Assembly: GCA_022826945.1 (NCBI GenBank)
Contig: JAJDTY010000007.1
Coordinates: 62,001 to 126,000 of the forward strand
Direction of reading: 5' to 3'
Length of the DNA: 64,000 bases
From: Candidatus Binatia bacterium
Lineage (GTDB): Bacteria > Desulfobacterota > Binatia > Bin18
Shown piece after piece: positions 58,730 to 64,000 of the stretch (its first letter is position 1; each line of letters starts with the position of its first letter). A model generated the notes under the pieces. The model made no database searches. It had not been told where the DNA came from and worked only from the letters and a program-made list of their open reading frames with translations. The position numbers and the translations under genes are program-made.

Positions 58730-59752
58730 CTAGGCATTCTCTAACGGCAGCACGGCAGACGCATTCAGATCCAACCCAGAGCGCTGTCCCGCGGTAAGAC
58801 GCCAAGCCCCGGCAAAAGCGATCATGGCTGCATTATCCGTACACAGCTTCAACGGCGGGAAGAAGGACCGGAAACCGTTTCGCTCTCCGGCTTCGGTCAT
58901 GCACTGGCGCAGCCGGGAATTGGCCGAGACGCCGCCGGATACGACAACACGGCTGATGTTCAGATCATGAGCTGCTCGTATAGTGGTGTCCACCACAGAG
59001 TCTACCACGGCTTCTTGATAACTGGCTGCAATATCGGCGGGGGTATATCGATCTCGCTCCGGAGAGACGAGAAATTGTCGTAGCGCAGTCTTGAGCCCAC
59101 TATAGCTAAAATCGTACCTCGCCTTTTTAATACGCGCACGGGGGAACCGAACAGCATCCCGTCGGCCTGCTTTGGCAAGTTCATCAATAATCCGACCGCC
59201 CGGATACCCGAGACCGAGCATTTTCGCGCCCTTATCGAACGCTTCACCGGCCGCATCATCCCGGGTCGCGCCGAGACGCTGGTAGTGTCCCCAGTCCCGT
59301 GCAAGATATAAACTCGTATGGCCACCGGACACTAATACGCATAGGAATGGAAAATCGACCTTGCGTTCGAGCTGCACCGCCAGCAGATGTCCCTCGAGGT
59401 GATTGATGCCAATAAAGGGGAGATTCTTGGCAAAGGCGAGCGCCTTCGCAAGCGACACGCCAACCAGCAACGAACCGACCAAACCCGGTCCAGCAGTGAC
59501 GGCGATCCCGTCAATAGCGTCGAGCGTGATATGGGCTTGCTCCAACGCCGCATCAAGAACGGGAAGGGTATTTTGTATATGCTGCCGCGAGGCTAGTTCA
59601 GGCACGATCCCACCATAGGGACCATGAACCGCATCCTGAGATGAGACAATGTTAGACAAGATGCTTCGTCCACGCAGGACGGCCACGGCTGTGTCGTCGC
59701 ACGAGGACTCAATGCCCAAGACCGTAAGTTCCTTTTGACTCGGCATGTTCAC
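58730..59752 (-). CDS. tsaD: tRNA N6-adenosine threonylcarbamoyltransferase TsaD
   Basis: A 340-aa ASKHA protein. GIESSCDDTAVAV starts it; INHLEGHLLAVQ holds the metal His pair, and VSGGHTSLYLARDWG and VVSGGVSANSRL are nucleotide segments. It makes t6A37 in tRNAs decoding ANN codons. Its start overlaps the TPR gene stop by 4 nt (ATGA). Confidence 0.96.
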   Translation of the reverse strand: MNMPSQKELTVLGIESSCDDTAVAVLRGRSILSNIVSSQDAVHGPYGGIVPELASRQHIQNTLPVLDAALEQAHITLDAIDGIAVTAGPGLVGSLLVGVSLAKALAFAKNLPFIGINHLEGHLLAVQLERKVDFPFLCVLVSGGHTSLYLARDWGHYQRLGATRDDAAGEAFDKGAKMLGLGYPGGRIIDELAKAGRRDAVRFPRARIKKARYDFSYSGLKTALRQFLVSPERDRYTPADIAASYQEAVVDSVVDTTIRAAHDLNISRVVVSGGVSANSRLRQCMTEAGERNGFRSFFPPLKLCTDNAAMIAFAGAWRLTAGQRSGLDLNASAVLPLENA

Positions 59753-60342
59753 GGCTCACTCTCATCGGGTAGCCGGGCAAGGCCACTCATGGCGCGTAAG
59801 CTTTGGGGAGAGATTTCCAGGCAGCGTTGGTAACTGAGCCGGGCCTCTCCATATTCTCCTAAGTCTTCATGAATCATTCCCTGGAGACATTTCGTTTTCG
59901 CCATCCAATCAGCGTTCTCTTCTGGTAACGCGAGCTCCGCTTTCAGTAAAAATACCAAGGCCTGGTGTGCGTCACCTTGAGCAAAAGTCGCGCGACCGAG
60001 AAAGTAATAACCGTAGGGTTGCAAAGGAGCAATGTTCACTGCTCGCTCGAAAAAGATGCGGGCACGATGGAAATCCTCCTGATTCAATGCGGCTTGGCCT
60101 TGTTCGACAAAATGGAGGGCGATACGATCCTGGGGAGAAAATACGGCAGGATCAGGCAGGGAGGGAGCCGCGTGCTCTTGTAGCATTCCCCGATACTGTA
60201 GCTGTCTTCCGTTTTGCTGCGCCGCTTCTTCGACTCGATTATAAGCTGCACCCTCTTGTGCGTATCCGGCGAGACTTCCACACGCCAGCACGAGAATGGC
60301 ACTCGGCAACAGAGACCTCCATAGAGAGCGCAGCAGTGTCAT
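59749..60342 (-). CDS. Secreted/lipid-anchored TPR-repeat protein
   Basis: A 197-aa protein with a signal sequence (SLLPSAILVLACGSLAGYAQ; the C may be a lipobox) and two or three tetratricopeptide repeats (QAALNQEDFHRARIFFERAV; DAHQALVFLLKAE; EYGEARLSYQRCLEI). ATG at 60342 overlaps the PBP stop as TAATG. It lies between the penicillin-binding protein gene and tsaD, so it may help envelope assembly; partners are unknown. Confidence 0.85.
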   Translation of the reverse strand: MTLLRSLWRSLLPSAILVLACGSLAGYAQEGAAYNRVEEAAQQNGRQLQYRGMLQEHAAPSLPDPAVFSPQDRIALHFVEQGQAALNQEDFHRARIFFERAVNIAPLQPYGYYFLGRATFAQGDAHQALVFLLKAELALPEENADWMAKTKCLQGMIHEDLGEYGEARLSYQRCLEISPQSLRAMSGLARLPDESEP

Positions 60343-62807
60343 TACAATATATTCCACCACGGTTTTGACCGGCCTAGTGGCGGTGATGGCGTAGCGACTG
60401 AAACAGGGTGCAAAGACTCAGACAGCACCACAGGCGCCTTTCCAACAGGTAGCTTAGGTACGGGGGATGGGAGATCTGCTGACGTCGTACGAACGGGGGG
60501 ACGGGACGGGGTCGAGCCAGCAGTGTGGTACGGACACGAAAGAATCGGCTCTTGCCCCTTTGGGAAAGCCTCTTGCATAACGTTGGGACAATGAGGAGTC
60601 GCACGCAAACCAGTTTGCTGATCAATCGCCACAAGCGTCACCCCAGGTGGAGACGAAAAATCCGTGACCGGCATCCCTACTGTTGCGCGCTTCATAAATG
60701 CAGTCCAAATAGGCAATGCCGCTTGGGCACCGGAGAGGTTAAGCGAAACTCGGCGATCAAACCCGACCCATACAACCGTCAAGAGATCAGGCGTATAGCC
60801 TACAAACCAGGCATCTCCGTAATCGTTCGTAGTTCCCGTCTTTCCTGCGGCAGGACGGACAAATCCCCGCCGACGGGCACCCACACCCGTTCCCTGTTTC
60901 ATTACTCCCTCCAGCAGGTGAGTCAAAACATACGCATCGTCCGCATGAATCTGCCGTTTGACCGTCATCTGGTGCTGCTCGATTGTTTCCCCCGTGCGAC
61001 TGGTGATCCAGTGAATAGTCTCTGGCTGGGTCGCAATACCTTGATTGGCCAGAGTACTGTACGCGAAGGCGACCTCGAGGGGAGTCACTTCAGCCGCTCC
61101 GAGAGCAAGTGAAGGGTAGGCCGGCAAAGGGCTGGTAAAGCCCATACGAACGGCCATTTGGCGAGCGGGTTCAAGACCGACTTCCTGAGCAATACGCGCC
61201 GTCGCCGCATTCGATGATTTTTCAAGAGCTTTTCGAAGACTCACCATACCCCGATAACGGTTCTTATAGTTGCGCGGACTCCATTCTTTATCTTCATAGA
61301 ACCAACTGAAGGGCGCATCGTTCACCAGACTAGTGGGCAGGAACCGACCGTCTCGCTGTTGCCTTTCTTTTTCAAGAGCTGCCAGAAACACCACTGGCTT
61401 AAAAATCGAGCCAAGTTGCCGGCGAGCTTGAACTGTCCGATTAAACTGCGATACTTGGTATTCACGCCCTCCCACCAAAGCAAGAATATGTCCAGTTTGA
61501 GGCTGGATAGCAACCAGGCATGCCTGAAGGCGCCCTTCGGGCATCTCTCGTTTCAACTGCGGGTGCCTTTCCTCAAGTTCCGCCAGCCCTGTCTGAATGA
61601 CTTCACGCGCGATCTGCTGAAGTCGCATATCTAAAACAGTAAATATATTGAGCCCGGCCTTGGTCAATGTTCCAGCAGGGTAACTGGCCTCAAGCTCTTT
61701 TCTGATGAAGTCGACAAAATACGGCGCTTTATTTTTCTCAGGGGGCATCTGACGCGGTCCCGTTTCTTCGTGCCGGGCCGCGTCTGCTTCCTCTTCCGTA
61801 ATGGTCCCTAATGTGACCATTCTTTGGAGAATATGATTACGCCGCAGGATGGCGCGCTCAGGATGACGGTTGGGTGCATATCGGTTCGGTGCTTTGATCA
61901 TGCCAGCAATGATTGCCATTTCTCCGAGCGTTAAATCACGAGGCGCCTTTCCAAAGTAGAATCGGGCTGCTTCCCAAATACCCAAAATGCTTTTCGCACC
62001 CCGCTGACCCAAGTAGATTTCATTCAAATAATTCTCGAGGATTTGCAGCTTGGAATAATGATTTTCAATAATGAGCGCCAGACAGACTTCGGTCAGCTTG
62101 CGCTTGATGGTTCTTTCTTGGGAAAGAAAGAAGTTCTTAATCAGCTGCTGCGTCAGCGTGCTGCCACCCTGGACGGTTCGTCCAGCCGTGACGTTTGCCC
62201 ATAAAGCTCCCAAGATGCGCCACCAATCAACCCCGCTATGCTCAAAAAAGCGATGATCTTCAGCCGCCAGCACGGCTTTGACAAGCAGAGAGGGAACCTC
62301 GTAGAGTTTTACTACCCTGCGTTCTTCCCACGCCTGGGCATAGAAACGCGTAATGATTTCCGGCTCCGTCTCGATAGCCTGGATTTCAGTCTCATCGTCA
62401 AGATCGGTCAGGTGTTCGATGCGCCCCTGTTCTATGGACAGCAGAATCCGTCGGGCAGAGCGCTCTCGTCCGGGATACGTAGATTCTCGTAAAAAAATCT
62501 GAACTTCTCCGCTTTGGGTATTGCGCCAATAATCTCCTCGAGCACGGATGGGATGTTCGACCTGTTGATAATCCAAGCGGGCCAGATGGTCGAAGAGAGC
62601 CACCTCTTCGACATTGAGGCCAGGGTAAAGGAGGAGCGGACGCGCATAAACCTTGGATGGGACTGCCCAGCGGTGGTCAGAGAAACGTGTAACGGCTGCG
62701 TCTTCTAATTTATGGTAAAACTGCCAGCCAAGAACACTCGCAATTCCAAGCAGGCCTAGGAAAAGACAACCAATGAGTTTCCACAATATTCGCTGCATAT
62801 CCATCAC
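60342..62807 (-). CDS. mrcB: Bifunctional penicillin-binding protein 1B
   Basis: An 821-aa class A PBP. One N-terminal membrane helix, a UB2H-like segment, the GT51 transglycosylase (EDHRFFEHSGVDWWRI with Glu/Asp; QGGSTLTQQLIKNFFL), then the transpeptidase with SIFK (in GSIFKPVVFLAAL), SSN and KTGT (GKTGTTNDYGDAWFVG). It polymerises and cross-links peptidoglycan. The C-terminal tail after residue 760 is rich in Pro/Ser and unconserved. ATG at 62807; overlaps the TPR gene. Confidence 0.95.
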   Translation of the reverse strand: MMDMQRILWKLIGCLFLGLLGIASVLGWQFYHKLEDAAVTRFSDHRWAVPSKVYARPLLLYPGLNVEEVALFDHLARLDYQQVEHPIRARGDYWRNTQSGEVQIFLRESTYPGRERSARRILLSIEQGRIEHLTDLDDETEIQAIETEPEIITRFYAQAWEERRVVKLYEVPSLLVKAVLAAEDHRFFEHSGVDWWRILGALWANVTAGRTVQGGSTLTQQLIKNFFLSQERTIKRKLTEVCLALIIENHYSKLQILENYLNEIYLGQRGAKSILGIWEAARFYFGKAPRDLTLGEMAIIAGMIKAPNRYAPNRHPERAILRRNHILQRMVTLGTITEEEADAARHEETGPRQMPPEKNKAPYFVDFIRKELEASYPAGTLTKAGLNIFTVLDMRLQQIAREVIQTGLAELEERHPQLKREMPEGRLQACLVAIQPQTGHILALVGGREYQVSQFNRTVQARRQLGSIFKPVVFLAALEKERQQRDGRFLPTSLVNDAPFSWFYEDKEWSPRNYKNRYRGMVSLRKALEKSSNAATARIAQEVGLEPARQMAVRMGFTSPLPAYPSLALGAAEVTPLEVAFAYSTLANQGIATQPETIHWITSRTGETIEQHQMTVKRQIHADDAYVLTHLLEGVMKQGTGVGARRRGFVRPAAGKTGTTNDYGDAWFVGYTPDLLTVVWVGFDRRVSLNLSGAQAALPIWTAFMKRATVGMPVTDFSSPPGVTLVAIDQQTGLRATPHCPNVMQEAFPKGQEPILSCPYHTAGSTPSRPPVRTTSADLPSPVPKLPVGKAPVVLSESLHPVSVATPSPPLGRSKPWWNIL

Positions 62808-62852
62808 AAATAAGGGCGGGGAGCCGACAATATCGACGACCGTATCGCCCCG

Positions 62853-63308
62853 CTACACAGGACCTCCTTCCCTTTTGAGCTTGACGTATCGCATCCGCAA
62901 ATCGTACAGTACATTTTCCAACATCTGCCCCTCACCTGCATCAAGGTTGCCAGAAGTTTTTTGTTGTAGCATAGCAAGGACGTCAATCATCTGCCGTGCG
63001 GCGGTAAGATCGGTTTGGGTTGCCTGACCAGGAGCGGCTGGAATCTCTCCGAGCGATATGAGCGCTTGTGTGCTCAGGCCAAGAATAAAGCTCGAAAAAG
63101 TAATCTCAACTTGGTCAGAGGCGGCCTCATGAGAGCGACCTTGCGCTGATGTCTCCTGCGTCTCGGCTTGAGGCTGATCCGGTTCTTGTTGGACATCCGC
63201 AGCACTCTCCTCTGTCTGCGTTGATCGAGGCTCTCCTGATTCCGGAGAGAAGCGGCGTCGGTCGGTGACCCGGAACCCCTGCCCCTGCCCTTGTTCTTCT
63301 TCGCTCAT
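62853..63308 (-). CDS. DUF1844 protein
   Basis: A 151-aa protein. The first half is low-complexity (Gln/Glu/Ser), the second has the DUF1844 core (ITFSSFILGLSTQALISLGE, then TDLTAARQMIDVLAML and LENVLYDLRMRYVKL). No signal peptide. These proteins are often near envelope genes; function is unknown. It precedes the PBP gene by 45 nt. Confidence 0.88.
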   Translation of the reverse strand: MSEEEQGQGQGFRVTDRRRFSPESGEPRSTQTEESAADVQQEPDQPQAETQETSAQGRSHEAASDQVEITFSSFILGLSTQALISLGEIPAAPGQATQTDLTAARQMIDVLAMLQQKTSGNLDAGEGQMLENVLYDLRMRYVKLKREGGPV

Positions 63309-63377
63309 TACAATGGCCCTCCATCAGTATCCCATCCATTATGCCACACTATAGTGGGTTCTCACACGCCTTGACAC

Positions 63378-64000
63378 TCAGTGGGCACGTCTAAGCCCTG
63401 TGGTCAGTCTCTCCAAGACTTGCTCTGGCGTCACTTCTTCCAGAGAAATCCCCGCTCGATCCGGCCATTTCTCGCGGCATCGGGTATTTTTGATGACCTG
63501 GAGCCTTCCCCCGAGAGGACACCATTGTTCAGGTCGAGTCGGTCCAAATATGACGACACCCTGTACGCCGGCCGCCCCGGCAAGATGGCTCACTCCAGAG
63601 TCATTTCCTAGATAACAGGTTGCTCGGGTAAGGATACTCGCGACCTGAGGAAGCTCAAGAGATGTCTCAACATGGCCACAGCGACGCCAATACTCGGCCT
63701 CCTCCGTCTCGGCAGGTCCAAGCAATATAAGCACTTCCCGGTCTACGCTTTTGCTCCACCGCTCGGCCACCTGCCGAAATCCTTCTGCTCTCCAGCGTTT
63801 TCTCTGCCCACCACTGCCTGGATGGACGATTAAGACATGCTTCGACTCCCACCCTCTTTGTCGCCAATATTCTATCCCCCATTGGATCCACGGCTCTTTG
63901 AGCTGTACGGAAGGAGGCCTATACAACCTTTCCTTTCCTTGCTCCCCTAGACAGTTCAAATAATAAACGCTGGCATGAGACTCAACTTGGCCTGAAAAAA
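63378..64000 (-). CDS. Glycosyltransferase family 9 (heptosyltransferase-like), partial
   Basis: The gene runs off the right edge, so its N-terminal half is missing. Visible are HPGSGGQRKRW (GT9 phosphate loop), ILLGPAETEEAE, and YLGNDSGVSHLAGAAG with FGPTRPEQW, which bind ADP-heptose/NDP-sugar in LPS core synthesis. In-frame sequence continues upstream of 63959 to the edge (FSGQVESHASVYYLN), so no start is visible. It supports a Gram-negative envelope. Confidence 0.9.
   Translation of the reverse strand, partial: FSGQVESHASVYYLNCLGEQGKERLYRPPSVQLKEPWIQWGIEYWRQRGWESKHVLIVHPGSGGQRKRWRAEGFRQVAERWSKSVDREVLILLGPAETEEAEYWRRCGHVETSLELPQVASILTRATCYLGNDSGVSHLAGAAGVQGVVIFGPTRPEQWCPLGGRLQVIKNTRCREKWPDRAGISLEEVTPEQVLERLTTGLRRAH

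Overview
The window reads as about 64 kb of chromosome from an uncultured, Gram-negative-type bacterium with a moderately high G+C content. F420/flavin-type LLM oxidoreductases, acyl-CoA dehydrogenases, a DUF35 protein, MaoC hydratases, an ankyrin remnant and two UGA-decoded selenoproteins together suggest a Tectomicrobia (Entotheonella-like), Binatota or deltaproteobacterium-like lineage. That placement is inference only. No prophage, CRISPR array or replication origin was seen.

Layout. (1) 1-11.9 kb: a leftward series of metabolic genes: amidohydrolase (cut by the window edge), rsmI, nadE, SDR, DUF35 protein, LLM oxidoreductase, His-tailed FmdB-like protein, AHL-lactonase-like hydrolase, a frameshifted ankyrin relic and an acyl-CoA dehydrogenase. 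They are followed by a rightward CDP-alcohol phosphatidyltransferase fused to a degenerate nucleotidyltransferase-like domain, a second acyl-CoA dehydrogenase and an alpha/beta hydrolase. (2) 11.9-28.4 kb: two secreted NTF2-like paralogues, tRNA-Arg and tRNA-Ser, then an iron-homeostasis region. This holds a ferritin-like gene and Fur-box-like operators, an imelysin protein and a di-haem DUF1111 cytochrome sharing an N-terminal beta module, three small proteins sharing one unnamed domain, a CDGSH Fe-S protein, and feoA-feoB with a 46-aa Cys-containing membrane partner. An accessory block sits inside it (steroid-type enzyme pair, tRNA-like relic, IS1595-family transposase, DUF6998-like protein, a structured non-coding stretch). 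(3) 28.4-39.7 kb: MFS transporter, a five-function leftward hydantoinase/isochorismatase/LLM operon, fxsA, rubrerythrin-like protein, SbcD-like phosphoesterase and a pair of MaoC half-hydratases. (4) 39.7-49 kb: nitrogen and amino-acid metabolism, with ilvB divergent from an Lrp-type regulator, then gltB-gltD and a selenocysteine glutaredoxin. (5) 49-53.4 kb: a frameshifted antitoxin-like gene beside a PD-(D/E)XK-like nuclease, VOC and SDR genes, a GrdB-like selenoprotein and xthA. (6) 53.4-64 kb: nuoG-nuoF, then a compact leftward operon (GT9, DUF1844, PBP1b, TPR, tsaD, rsmA, enoyl-CoA hydratase).

Main result. Two genes that a standard caller would split or truncate are complete selenoprotein genes. 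In each, an in-frame UGA sits at the redox position of a UxxC motif, and a perfect hairpin with a 3-nt G-starting loop lies 18-20 nt downstream, matching the bacterial SECIS model. The second main theme is a set of Fur-box-like operators that ties the ferritin, imelysin/cytochrome and feoAB genes into one likely iron regulon, together with a triplicated small domain of unknown function.
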